NCBI RefSeq assembly: GCF_040930455.2
Contig: NZ_CP170494.1
Reading direction: 5' to 3' (one strand)
Length of the DNA stretch: 64,000 nt
Source: Neopusillimonas maritima
GTDB taxonomy: Bacteria; Pseudomonadota; Gammaproteobacteria; Burkholderiales; Burkholderiaceae_B
Below the pieces are notes generated by a model, which saw only the letters and a list, made by a program, of their open reading frames with translations, did no database searches and was not told the origin of the DNA. The position numbers and the translations under genes were made by a program. Of the stretch, positions 7,228-15,193 are shown piece after piece (the stretch's first letter is position 1; each line of letters starts with the position of its first letter).

Positions 7228-8853
7228 CTATCGCGAAAAACGACTCGCTGCGGGAAAGTCGATGCGGGCAAGTTGCTGCAAAGTTTCTTGTTGCAGTCGC
7301 TGGTAGTTTTCGCGCCGCGGCGTGTCATCGAAAACAGCGGAGTTTGACAACGCTTGTTTGCAGGCTTTCAAAACGGTTTGCAAAGCATTGCCGGCAAGTA
7401 TTGGCTCCCACTGAAATAAGTTCATTGTTTTGCAGTCTTGGAAAATGGGTTGGGCTAACGGCATGGGGTCGGCGCTACCGTTTGCACTCATGAATAAATC
7501 CAACAGGGCAATACGGGCGCGGAACTGGTCGCGTCCGCTAAAGGTTGATTGAAGCAGATCTTGATAAAGCTGCATTGCCTGGTCATGTTGTCCGTTGCTT
7601 GTGGCAGCGCGCGCCTCTTGCTGTGTTTTTTCGAATGGGTCGGTCGCCGTCGCGCCACTATTAAGCGCACGACAGTCGCGGAGCCACTGCTGAGTTTCAT
7701 CGCTTGCGAAAGGTGTACCGTCGGAAAACGTCAGGTGTTCCAGTCCAGGTAGCCGCTCGGTGAAGGTGAGCGTGTTCTTGATGACAGCCTGCCGCATTCG
7801 GGCGCCTTGTTCGCCCATCATTTCATAGCCGCGCGCCGATTGGTAATCCAGGTCGAGCCAGAACGGGAACGTTAGAATGCGCGACTCACAAAATTCGATT
7901 ATGCCATCGGCATTGCCTGCGCCGCATATGGTTTGAAAAGCGTCCATGATGGGGGCGGGCGGTGGATTTAAAGAGGTGGCACCGCTTACCGCAGGCGGTG
8001 CCGACAATAAAGCGGCACGTGCGGCAAAGCGATTGATTTCGATAATGAGAGGTTGGAAGCGGTCGATGTTGATCAGCGCGGCACTGATATGGCCCAAAGC
8101 GTCTGCAATGGGGTGCAACGCATGCACGATATCATCGAGCGTTGACAACTGGTCGGGCAGGGCGGGGGTGGAAGCATGCGGCGCGGTGGCGGGATGTTGA
8201 GAAGCGGTTGCCGGAGCCGCGCCCGCGTTGCTTGCGTTGTCTGACGGTGTATTGTCTGCTGGGTTCGTTTCAACGGTTGGCGTGCCGTTCGCCTTATTGT
8301 CGGCGCCCGCTTCGGGTATGACGTCTAGCCTTTTGATTTGCTGAACGAAGGTGAGCAATGGAGGGGCATCCGGATCGCGCTCCGCTAGAGCGCCATCCAT
8401 ACGGGTCGCTGCATCCACCATTTTTGCGTGTAGAGCGGAATCAATAGCCGGTAGTTCGTTGTTTTCCAACCAGTTGGATGCACGCTCGGTCCACCACGAC
8501 AAGGCATTGCGTCGTCCTCTTAGACGCTTAACCGGGGGAAAGGCGGTTTCCCAAAATGTCTCGATGAGACCTGCCTGCAGTTCGAGTCCGGCCTGAAGCC
8601 CTTGCAAGCCATGACGCTCCATCCACGCGGCACTCACCCAGGCAGCCAGCATGAAGTCTTTTGTTTGGCTGCTTAACAAGTTTGTGCCTTGTTGTTCAAC
8701 CAGCGCCCAGTCGATCGGAGAAGCCCCGGACAGGCTGGTCATCTTCTCTATTTCAGCGGCAATGGCTTCATAGCTTTCGGTAGCGCGCGCTTCTTCGCCC
8801 GCCGGAGCGCTTTCTGAAATCGGTGTCAGCAGCGGCGTAACATCAATATTCAT
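7228..8853 (-). CDS. tssA: T6SS cap/baseplate-associated protein TssA (ImpA family)
   Basis: 541 residues. The N-terminus (LLTPISESAPAGEEARATESYE) is the ImpA_N signature, covering roughly residues 7-130. A Pro/Ala/Asn-rich linker follows around 195-235, then a helical C-terminal half resembling VasJ-type TssA (ending near FPAASRFSR). TssA binds the baseplate and membrane complex and, in long forms, the distal end of the growing tail. Its start overlaps the end of the upstream unknown gene by 4 bases, so the two are translationally coupled. Which TssA class it belongs to cannot be settled without alignment. Confidence 0.85.
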   Translation of the reverse strand: MNIDVTPLLTPISESAPAGEEARATESYEAIAAEIEKMTSLSGASPIDWALVEQQGTNLLSSQTKDFMLAAWVSAAWMERHGLQGLQAGLELQAGLIETFWETAFPPVKRLRGRRNALSWWTERASNWLENNELPAIDSALHAKMVDAATRMDGALAERDPDAPPLLTFVQQIKRLDVIPEAGADNKANGTPTVETNPADNTPSDNASNAGAAPATASQHPATAPHASTPALPDQLSTLDDIVHALHPIADALGHISAALINIDRFQPLIIEINRFAARAALLSAPPAVSGATSLNPPPAPIMDAFQTICGAGNADGIIEFCESRILTFPFWLDLDYQSARGYEMMGEQGARMRQAVIKNTLTFTERLPGLEHLTFSDGTPFASDETQQWLRDCRALNSGATATDPFEKTQQEARAATSNGQHDQAMQLYQDLLQSTFSGRDQFRARIALLDLFMSANGSADPMPLAQPIFQDCKTMNLFQWEPILAGNALQTVLKACKQALSNSAVFDDTPRRENYQRLQQETLQQLARIDFPAASRFSR

Positions 8854-9635
8854 GACAGCAGTGAAATGACGTGAACTTCTTCCAGTTGCCCTTCAGGTAA
8901 AGCACCGACAGCCAGGTAGCTGGGTTTGCCTTCAATGCGCACGTAATAACTTTGTTCCGGCCCAAGGGTGTTTTGCAAGCCCCACGCCTCAAACGCAAGG
9001 CTACCGATATCGAACTTGAGGCCTTGTAATTCGTATTCGTTCACGCTGCGCTCCGGTAGTGAGCCGGCCGGCCCTGTGGCATGGAAACTGATGCTTGCCT
9101 CGTTGCCCGAAACACCTACTAACGCACCAGATGATGTCTCATTTGGTGCGGGATGAACTTCCAGCCACACGCCTAAGCGCTCTTGCGCATAAAGCCCAAG
9201 GCGGGCAGGCCATTTGGGTGCAACGGGTGCGTGAGCACGAGCTACCGCTTTGGCAGGCCAGCGGGCATCGGCCGGCGTAAGCCAGTCGGTTAATAGTCCC
9301 GCTCGCTCCGGCGCATTGCCGGGAAGGGGCTCGCCCGAGACCAGTGCCAGACCGTTGACCGCCTTGCGTTGCAGTGCTTGCAATGACAGCCGGAATAGGG
9401 CGAGATCACGCCGTTTTTTTTCGCTACTCAACTCTTGCGCGGAGCCAATCAAAATGACAATCGCCGCATTCGCCTCGGCCGCTTCCTGCGCACTGGTCAT
9501 CCAGGCGTTTTCGTTGTCGGTCGGCCAGCGTTGCCCTTTGGGCGTAAGCCCATACTGGGCCAACTGCATGGCCGCCGCCTGGGCCGGCGCATCGTTCGCC
9601 CCCAGGTTAATAATCCAGGCGCATTTATCTGTCAT
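8850..9635 (-). CDS. Unrecognised T6SS-cluster protein between tssH and tssA
   Basis: 261 residues from ATG 9635, preceded by a GAGG ribosome site and 7 bases after the tssH stop. A longer reading from 9677 would overlap tssH. I do not recognise a family with confidence. The first half alternates hydrophobic strands and helices (CAWIINLGAND..., then AAIVILIGSAQEL near residue 60), compatible with a small alpha/beta domain. The second half (KWPARLGLYAQERLGVWLEVHPAP onward) looks beta-rich. No signal peptide or membrane segment is seen, so it is probably cytoplasmic. Four-base coupling to tssA and its place behind tssH argue for a role in sheath or baseplate handling rather than an effector. 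Confidence 0.75.
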   Translation of the reverse strand: MTDKCAWIINLGANDAPAQAAAMQLAQYGLTPKGQRWPTDNENAWMTSAQEAAEANAAIVILIGSAQELSSEKKRRDLALFRLSLQALQRKAVNGLALVSGEPLPGNAPERAGLLTDWLTPADARWPAKAVARAHAPVAPKWPARLGLYAQERLGVWLEVHPAPNETSSGALVGVSGNEASISFHATGPAGSLPERSVNEYELQGLKFDIGSLAFEAWGLQNTLGPEQSYYVRIEGKPSYLAVGALPEGQLEEVHVISLLS

Positions 9636-9642
9636 GATTTCC

Positions 9643-12264
9643 TCAAGAGAACGTGGCGGTAAACTCGCCCTGTTCATTTACTTCCAATCGTGCTTTCGAG
9701 AGCGCGTTGGCTTCCGACATATGTTTAAGCAGCGTGTTGGACAGCATGGGCATGATATTACCCCGCAGAATGAAGTCGATATTGCGCGCACCCGTTTCCA
9801 CTTCCGTACAACGGGCGGTAATGGTGTCAACCACGGCATCCGGGATTTCAAGTTTGATTTTATTGTTGCGTTGCATGCGGTCCGCCAACTTGCCAAGTTT
9901 CAGGCTCACAATGCCGCGAAGGGCGTCGTCTTTCAGCGTGACAAACGGCACGACTGTCATGCGAGCCAGCAGCGCGGGTTTGAAATGGTTCGACAGAATT
10001 GGTCGAATGGCTGCCTGAACCGCAGACATCGGCGGCGGTTCATCGCCTGCGCAGAGTTCGGTAATGACATCAAGCGCCAGGTTCGAGGTTAAAAATACAA
10101 CCGTATTGCGGAAGTTGATTTCGCGCCCCTCGCCATCCGACAGCACGCCCTTGTCGAATACCTGATAAAAGAGGTTGACGACGTCGAGATGGGCTTTTTC
10201 CACTTCGTCGAGCAACACAACGGAGTAGGGCCGCTGGCGCACGGCCTCGGTAAGAATGCCGCCTTCGCCGAACCCCACATAGCCTGGTGGCGATCCGATA
10301 AGCCGGCTGACGGTGTGCTTTTCCTGAAACTCCGACATGTTGATGTTGACCAGCGAGTGCTCGCCACCAAACATCGTGTCGGCGACTGATAGCGCTGTTT
10401 CCGTTTTGCCCGTACCCGAAGGGCCGACCAACAGAAAAATTCCCATAGGTTGATTGGGGTCCTGCAGCCCCGACCGCGCTGATTTAAGCACCTCGGAAAT
10501 CGTTTCGAGCGCGTAATCCTGCCCTTTGATACGTTCGCCCAGGGTGCTTTCCAATGTAAGCGCTGCCGTGGCTTGGTCGCGCATCATTTTGCCCAGCGGT
10601 ACGCCGGTGCGGTCGGAGACAACCTTGGCGATGGTGTCGGGAGAGACGTCGACAAAGATCAGTTTTTCATTGGCTTGGAGTTGGGCGAACTGTTGCTCGG
10701 CTTTAATTAGTTGTTGCTCAAGATCGTCGTTGACATCGGTTGTGTCGGCTCGCTGCAAGCGCAGATCAAGCACTTTGCGGGCGGCGTCAAACTGTTCATT
10801 GAAGCGGGCTTGTAAAGTATCGAGTTCACTTTGAACCGCTGTCATTTCATCGTCGATTTCTTTTAGCCGATCTGGATTGATTTCAACGTGGTTCTCAACG
10901 TCGCGCAGCAACCCGTTTTTCTCGCGTTCCAGCATTTGCAACTGGCGTTCGCGATCTTCAATGAAGTCCGGCTTTGAAGAAAGGTTAACTTTGATTCTCG
11001 CGCACGCGGTATCGAGCAAGTCAATTGCCTTGTCGGGAAGCTGGCGCCCGGTGATGTATCGGTTCGACAGCTCAGCGGCCGCGACCAGTGCGTCGTCTCG
11101 AATCAGTACTTTATGAACTTGTTCGTAGCGGTCTTTCAGCCCGCGCAGAATTTGTACCGCCATGTTGACGGTTGGCTCGTCTAGTTTGACCAGTTCGAAA
11201 CGGCGTGCAAGGGCGGCGTCTTTCTCGAAGTATTTTTTGTATTCGCTCCAGGTGGTTGCGGCAATGGTGCGCAACTCGCCCCGGGCCAGCGCCGGTTTCA
11301 ATAGGTTGGCTGCGTCGCTGGTACCGGCCGACCCGCCCGCACCAATTAGGGTGTGGGCTTCGTCGATAAACAGAATGATGGGTTTGGTTGATGCCTTGAT
11401 TTCGTTGATGACACCGCGCAAACGGTTTTCAAATTCGCCTTTAACGCCGGCACCGGCTTCCAGTGCGCCCATATCCAGGCCCAGAATGGTGACGCCTTGC
11501 AGGATTTCCGGGACGTCGCCCTCGGTAACGCGCAACGCCAGCCCTTCAATGACGGCGGTTTTCCCCACGCCGGGGTCGCCGACACAAATGGGGTTGTTTT
11601 TGCGGCGGCGGGCAAGGATGTCGACCATCTGGCGAATTTCGGCATCGCGACCGAAAACCGGGTCTATTTTGCCGTTTGCGGCCTTTGTCGTGAAGTCTTC
11701 GCAAAAGCGTTCAATGGCCGATCCCGACCGGGCTGCATCAGTGCTTCCTGCCGCGCTTTGACCGCCCCCCATTCCCACGGCCTCTGCGTTTTCTTTCGAT
11801 GCGCTGGCGACCTGGCCCAATAATTCGATGATTTTGTTTTTATCAAGGTCGGCCAGCAGCGAAGCATAGGTTCCGCTGGCGTAAAACGAGGACCGGGCAA
11901 CGAAGGCGGCGAATAAGGCGCCTGAACGGATCGTGCCTTCATACAAATCGACAGAGGCAATAAGCCATGCATCAGAGAACAGGTCGGGCAATAAAGCAGA
12001 GAACTGCGGGCGACCACTGTTACCGCTTTTGAAGCTTTCAATCACTTGCTCCAGCGCACGTTGTGCGCGGCCTGGATCAATGCCGGCTTGTTTGAGTATT
12101 AAGTGAACGTCGGTTCGCGGATCTTCGATAAGACGAACCAGCATGTGCTCGATCGTGATTTCGTAATGGGTGCGATTCAGACAAATTCCTGCGGCATTTT
12201 CAAGCGCGTCGCGGCACGTCGGGTTAAGACGGTCGACCAGTGATTTGAACTCGACAATTTGCAT
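9643..12264 (-). CDS. clpV: T6SS sheath-disassembly AAA+ ATPase TssH/ClpV
   Basis: 873 residues with the Clp/Hsp100 layout: an N-terminal domain (1-160) ending in a Gly/Ala/Ser-rich linker (164-182), first AAA+ module with Walker A GDPGVGKT at 229-236 and Walker B ILFIDE at 297-302, a coiled middle domain (about 425-530), and a second AAA+ module with Walker A GPSGTGKT at 614-621 and Walker B VVLLDEVEK further on. ClpV extracts contracted TssB/TssC sheath subunits for reuse. The linker and divergent N-domain, together with the T6SS setting, distinguish it from housekeeping ClpB. It is the first gene of its unit, isolated from hcp2 upstream by a strong terminator, so it must have its own promoter in 12265-12380. 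Confidence 0.97.
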   Translation of the reverse strand: MQIVEFKSLVDRLNPTCRDALENAAGICLNRTHYEITIEHMLVRLIEDPRTDVHLILKQAGIDPGRAQRALEQVIESFKSGNSGRPQFSALLPDLFSDAWLIASVDLYEGTIRSGALFAAFVARSSFYASGTYASLLADLDKNKIIELLGQVASASKENAEAVGMGGGQSAAGSTDAARSGSAIERFCEDFTTKAANGKIDPVFGRDAEIRQMVDILARRRKNNPICVGDPGVGKTAVIEGLALRVTEGDVPEILQGVTILGLDMGALEAGAGVKGEFENRLRGVINEIKASTKPIILFIDEAHTLIGAGGSAGTSDAANLLKPALARGELRTIAATTWSEYKKYFEKDAALARRFELVKLDEPTVNMAVQILRGLKDRYEQVHKVLIRDDALVAAAELSNRYITGRQLPDKAIDLLDTACARIKVNLSSKPDFIEDRERQLQMLEREKNGLLRDVENHVEINPDRLKEIDDEMTAVQSELDTLQARFNEQFDAARKVLDLRLQRADTTDVNDDLEQQLIKAEQQFAQLQANEKLIFVDVSPDTIAKVVSDRTGVPLGKMMRDQATAALTLESTLGERIKGQDYALETISEVLKSARSGLQDPNQPMGIFLLVGPSGTGKTETALSVADTMFGGEHSLVNINMSEFQEKHTVSRLIGSPPGYVGFGEGGILTEAVRQRPYSVVLLDEVEKAHLDVVNLFYQVFDKGVLSDGEGREINFRNTVVFLTSNLALDVITELCAGDEPPPMSAVQAAIRPILSNHFKPALLARMTVVPFVTLKDDALRGIVSLKLGKLADRMQRNNKIKLEIPDAVVDTITARCTEVETGARNIDFILRGNIMPMLSNTLLKHMSEANALSKARLEVNEQGEFTATFS

Positions 12265-12380
12265 GGGGTGTTCCGGATAAGTAACTGCGTGTTGACGGAA
12301 GAAAGACCGCCTCGTAACGCCTATGCTCCGGTGGCGGCTGTTTTATTCTGAGAATTGGTATAGCCGGCCTAAAAATAAAA

Positions 12381-12411
12381 AGCCGTTCGAACACCCTTTG
12401 TTCGAACGGCT
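12381..12411 (-). terminator. Rho-independent terminator after hcp2
   Basis: Perfect 12-bp stem AGCCGTTCGAAC / GTTCGAACGGCT with a 7-base loop, flanked by A5 on one side and T5 on the other, so it can act in both directions. It starts about 12 bases after the hcp2 stop and separates tssBC-hcp2 from clpV. Confidence 0.9.
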
Positions 12412-12422
12412 TTTTGAAGGCC

Positions 12423-12911
12423 TTAGGATTTAGGTTGGTTCCAGGAATCCTCGGCTTCGATACCATCGGGCGTGAATGTTTCAATGATGGTTTCGTAAGT
12501 GAAGGAAACGGCCTCCATATGTCCCATAGACTTGTTCGCCGGGTCGAGGCACATGGGAACAAATTTGTGCATCGAGGTAATAATGGCGTTCTTGATTTCA
12601 ACCGTGTAGTAAAGCTCTTCTTTACCTTGCGGTGAAATACGGTAGTACTCAAGTTTGGCGTCGTTAAGCTGCTCGCCCGAGGTAAGGGCCTGAAAAAGCT
12701 TGGGTGACGATTTGTCGATTTCCTTGGTAATGGTAAGCGGACCATGAATGCGCTTGCCGGTGGGTAAGCCGGTTTGGATCGACTTGGGAATTTCAATTGT
12801 GTGGTCGACGGCCTGTACAAGAATGGTGTTCTCGTGGCCTTGAATGGTGCAACTACCTTCAATCTTTCCTTGCGTCTGACCAGTAAGTGTCAGATAACCT
12901 GGCATGGGCAT
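12423..12911 (-). CDS. hcp2: T6SS tube protein Hcp (copy 2)
   Basis: 162 residues, about 90% identical to the copy at 6664-7152. Changes are mostly conservative and scattered (for example Ser10 to Thr, Asn119 to Met, Asp133 to Ala). It follows tssB and tssC, the common tssB-tssC-hcp order, with AAAGGAG before the ATG and a strong terminator after the stop. Because it is expressed with the sheath genes it is the likely bulk tube subunit. The second copy may serve dosage or a different cargo. Confidence 0.95.
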   Translation of the reverse strand: MPMPGYLTLTGQTQGKIEGSCTIQGHENTILVQAVDHTIEIPKSIQTGLPTGKRIHGPLTITKEIDKSSPKLFQALTSGEQLNDAKLEYYRISPQGKEELYYTVEIKNAIITSMHKFVPMCLDPANKSMGHMEAVSFTYETIIETFTPDGIEAEDSWNQPKS

Positions 12912-12966
12912 TTTCGGTCTCCTTTATGCCTGTTGAACGAGCGATTGATACAAGTTTGCTTCAACT

Positions 12967-14448
12967 TTATTTTTTGTCCAGTTTGCCAACCAACGACAGC
13001 GTGAACGATGCCCCCATATATTTGAAATGAGGGCGAACCAGCATTGATACGCGATACCAGCCTGGGTCTCCTTCAACGTCTTCAACGCTGATTTGTGCTG
13101 TGCGTAAAGGACGACGGCTGCGTACTTCAGGCCCAGGGGCATCCATGTCTGCCACGTATTGCCGGATCCAGTTGTTGAGTTCACCTTCAAGGTCGGCGCG
13201 CTCTTTCCAGGTCCCGATGTTTTCACGTTGCAAAACCTTGATGTAATGGGCAAGGCGGCTAACCACAAAAATGTATGGTAGCTGCGTGCCCAGTTTGTAA
13301 TTCGTTTCGGCTTCTTTCCCTTCTTTTGTATTCCCGAAGAATTTGGGCTTCTGGCAAGAGTTGGCAGAGAAAAATGCCGCGTTGTCGCTGTTCTTGCGCA
13401 TGGCCAGACCAATAAAGCCTTGCTCAGCCAATTCAAATTCCCGGCGTTCCGAAATGAGCACTTCGGTAGGAATCTTGGTTTGAATTTCGCCCATGGCTTC
13501 GTAGTTGTAAATGGGCAAGTCGCCTACGGTGCCGCCGCCTTGCGGGCCAATAATGTTGGCGCACCAGCGGTAGTCGGCAAAGCTGGCGGTAAGGCGTGAG
13601 GCAAAGGCAAAGGCCGCATTGCCCCATAAGAAAGCGTCGCTGCCGGCTGACACATCTTCTTCGTAGTTGAATTTCTTTGAAGGAGTGGTGTCGTTACCGT
13701 ACGGGGTACGCAGCAGGAAGTGTGGCAGTACCAACCCCACGTTGCGTGCGTCTTCACTTTCGCGAAAGCCGTTCCATTTGGTGTATTGCGGCATTTCAAA
13801 GATAGACGACAGGTCTTTCAGGTCGGGCAGTTTCGAGAAATCTTCGAGGCCGAAGAACTGCGCGCCGGCGGCAGCGATGAAAGGGGCATGGCTCATGGAG
13901 GCAACGCTGGCGCAGTATTGCAACAGTTTCACGTCGGATGATCCGGGGCCGAATTCATAGTTGGCAATAATGGCGCCGAAAGGCTGGCCGCCAAACTGGC
14001 CGAATTCTGCGGTATAGCAATTCTTGTACAGGCCCGACTTGGTGACTTCCGGCGAGTCTTCGAAATCGCTGAGCAGATCGTCTTTGTTGACGTTCATGAT
14101 CTGAATCTTGATGTTCTCGCGGAAGTTGGTGCGATCGATCAGGAACTTCAGTGAGCGCCACGAGGACTCGAGGCGCTGGAAGTCGGCGTGGTGGAGAATT
14201 TCATCGACCTGGGCGCAGAGCTTTTTGTCGAGCTCGGCAATCATGTCGTCGGCCAGTGAGGCCGTGATGCGGTCGGTTGTGCGGGAAGGATCAAGCAGGG
14301 AGGAAATAAAGGTTTGAATGCCCTGTTTGGTGATGGCGTAGGATTCGTCGCCGGGCCTTACCTTGGTGGTTTCCAGTAGCTGATCGATAAGGGAGCCGCC
14401 TTCCGAAGGGGCGGCAGCATTGTCTTGTTTCGCTTGTTCTTCACTCAT
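12967..14448 (-). CDS. tssC: T6SS sheath large subunit TssC (VipB/EvpB family)
   Basis: 493 residues, the normal size for TssC, which with TssB forms the contractile sheath around the Hcp tube. Family-typical segments include FQRLESSWRSLKFLIDRTNF (about 90-109), GQPFGAIIANYEFGP, and the C-terminal RPHFKYMGASFTLSLVGKLDKK, near the strands that interlock neighbouring sheath subunits. It is 23 bases downstream of tssB and 55 bases upstream of hcp2 in one unit. Nothing suggests truncation. Confidence 0.97.
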   Translation of the reverse strand: MSEEQAKQDNAAAPSEGGSLIDQLLETTKVRPGDESYAITKQGIQTFISSLLDPSRTTDRITASLADDMIAELDKKLCAQVDEILHHADFQRLESSWRSLKFLIDRTNFRENIKIQIMNVNKDDLLSDFEDSPEVTKSGLYKNCYTAEFGQFGGQPFGAIIANYEFGPGSSDVKLLQYCASVASMSHAPFIAAAGAQFFGLEDFSKLPDLKDLSSIFEMPQYTKWNGFRESEDARNVGLVLPHFLLRTPYGNDTTPSKKFNYEEDVSAGSDAFLWGNAAFAFASRLTASFADYRWCANIIGPQGGGTVGDLPIYNYEAMGEIQTKIPTEVLISERREFELAEQGFIGLAMRKNSDNAAFFSANSCQKPKFFGNTKEGKEAETNYKLGTQLPYIFVVSRLAHYIKVLQRENIGTWKERADLEGELNNWIRQYVADMDAPGPEVRSRRPLRTAQISVEDVEGDPGWYRVSMLVRPHFKYMGASFTLSLVGKLDKK

Positions 14449-14471
14449 GTTGTGTATCCCCTGCCTTACGT

Positions 14472-14960
14472 TTATTTGTCTTCAATGCCGAGTTCTTTCA
14501 GCAAGCGGGCGCGGGTTTCGTCATCTTGAACCAGCGCTTGCAACTTCTTGCGAAAGTCGGGAATGTTGCCCAATGGCCCTTTCAGTGCCTTGAGCGCGCC
14601 TCGCAGCTCGACGATATTGCGTAGTTCGGGGACTTTTTCCACGATGCTGTCGGGCTGGAAGTCGGCCAGTGATTCGAATTTCAGGTTAACCGGCAGGTTG
14701 TCTTCCGAGCCTGGTTCAAGCCGGTTCGGTACCGAAAGATCCAACGACAGATTTTGTGCTTTCAGTACGTCGTTGTAGTTGTCTTTATCAACATTGATCG
14801 GTGCCCGGTCTTCAACGCTACGATCGTCTTCGCGTTGCGTGAAGTCGCCTAGAATCAAGAGTTTGAGGGGCAGCTCGACTTCGACTTGAGCGTCTCCGGT
14901 AGCCGGTTTATAAGTAATGTTTACACGCTCTTTAGGAGCGACGGATCCCTCGCCTGCCAT
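14472..14960 (-). CDS. tssB: T6SS sheath small subunit TssB (VipA family)
   Basis: 162 residues. It has the TssB core VELPLKLLILGDFTQREDDRS and the DFQPDSIVEKVPELRNIVELR segment, which ends in the helix recognised in the TssB-TssC heterodimer. It partners TssC to build the sheath. First gene of the tssB-tssC-hcp2 unit, with AGGAG before the ATG and a plausible sigma-70 promoter about 75 bases upstream (15037-15066). Confidence 0.96.
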   Translation of the reverse strand: MAGEGSVAPKERVNITYKPATGDAQVEVELPLKLLILGDFTQREDDRSVEDRAPINVDKDNYNDVLKAQNLSLDLSVPNRLEPGSEDNLPVNLKFESLADFQPDSIVEKVPELRNIVELRGALKALKGPLGNIPDFRKKLQALVQDDETRARLLKELGIEDK

Positions 14961-15036
14961 AATTTAGTCTCCTGACTGATTCCGTTTTTGTTTAAGACGG
15001 GATAAAGTTGTAAGAAGTTCCGAGAAAAGCTAAAAG

Positions 15037-15066
15037 ATTTTGTCCGACTGTGACAGACCTTGTCAA
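15037..15066 (-). promoter_or_regulatory. Probable sigma-70 promoter for tssB-tssC-hcp2
   Basis: On the minus strand a perfect -35 TTGACA (15066-15061) is separated by 18 bases from a -10-like CAAAAT (15042-15037, 4 of 6 matches). It lies about 75 bases before the tssB ATG in a 233-base gap that otherwise holds only the tssM-end hairpin. Confidence 0.5.
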
Positions 15067-15115
15067 TCAGTGTTTCCCATAAAAGCCTGATAAATAAAGG
15101 CACTCCAACATGAAC

Positions 15116-15148
15116 CTTATGGCTGCACCGGCATGGTGCAGCCATAAG
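15116..15148 (-). terminator. Long perfect hairpin after tssM
   Basis: CTTATGGCTGCACC / GGTGCAGCCATAAG, a perfect 14-bp stem with a 5-base loop, 46 bases after the tssM stop. No T-run follows on the minus strand, so it may act as a 3' stabiliser or a weak/assisted terminator rather than a canonical one. Confidence 0.6.
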
Positions 15149-15193
15149 ATGTATTTTCGCCGCAGTTATGTAAGGCTTGCGCGACGTTGGTGT

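Noticed and set aside
9250..10092. 280-residue plus-strand reading frame across the ends of clpV and the unknown gene
   Set aside because: It is antisense to clpV and the tssA-upstream gene, has no recognisable motif, and reflects GC-biased third positions.
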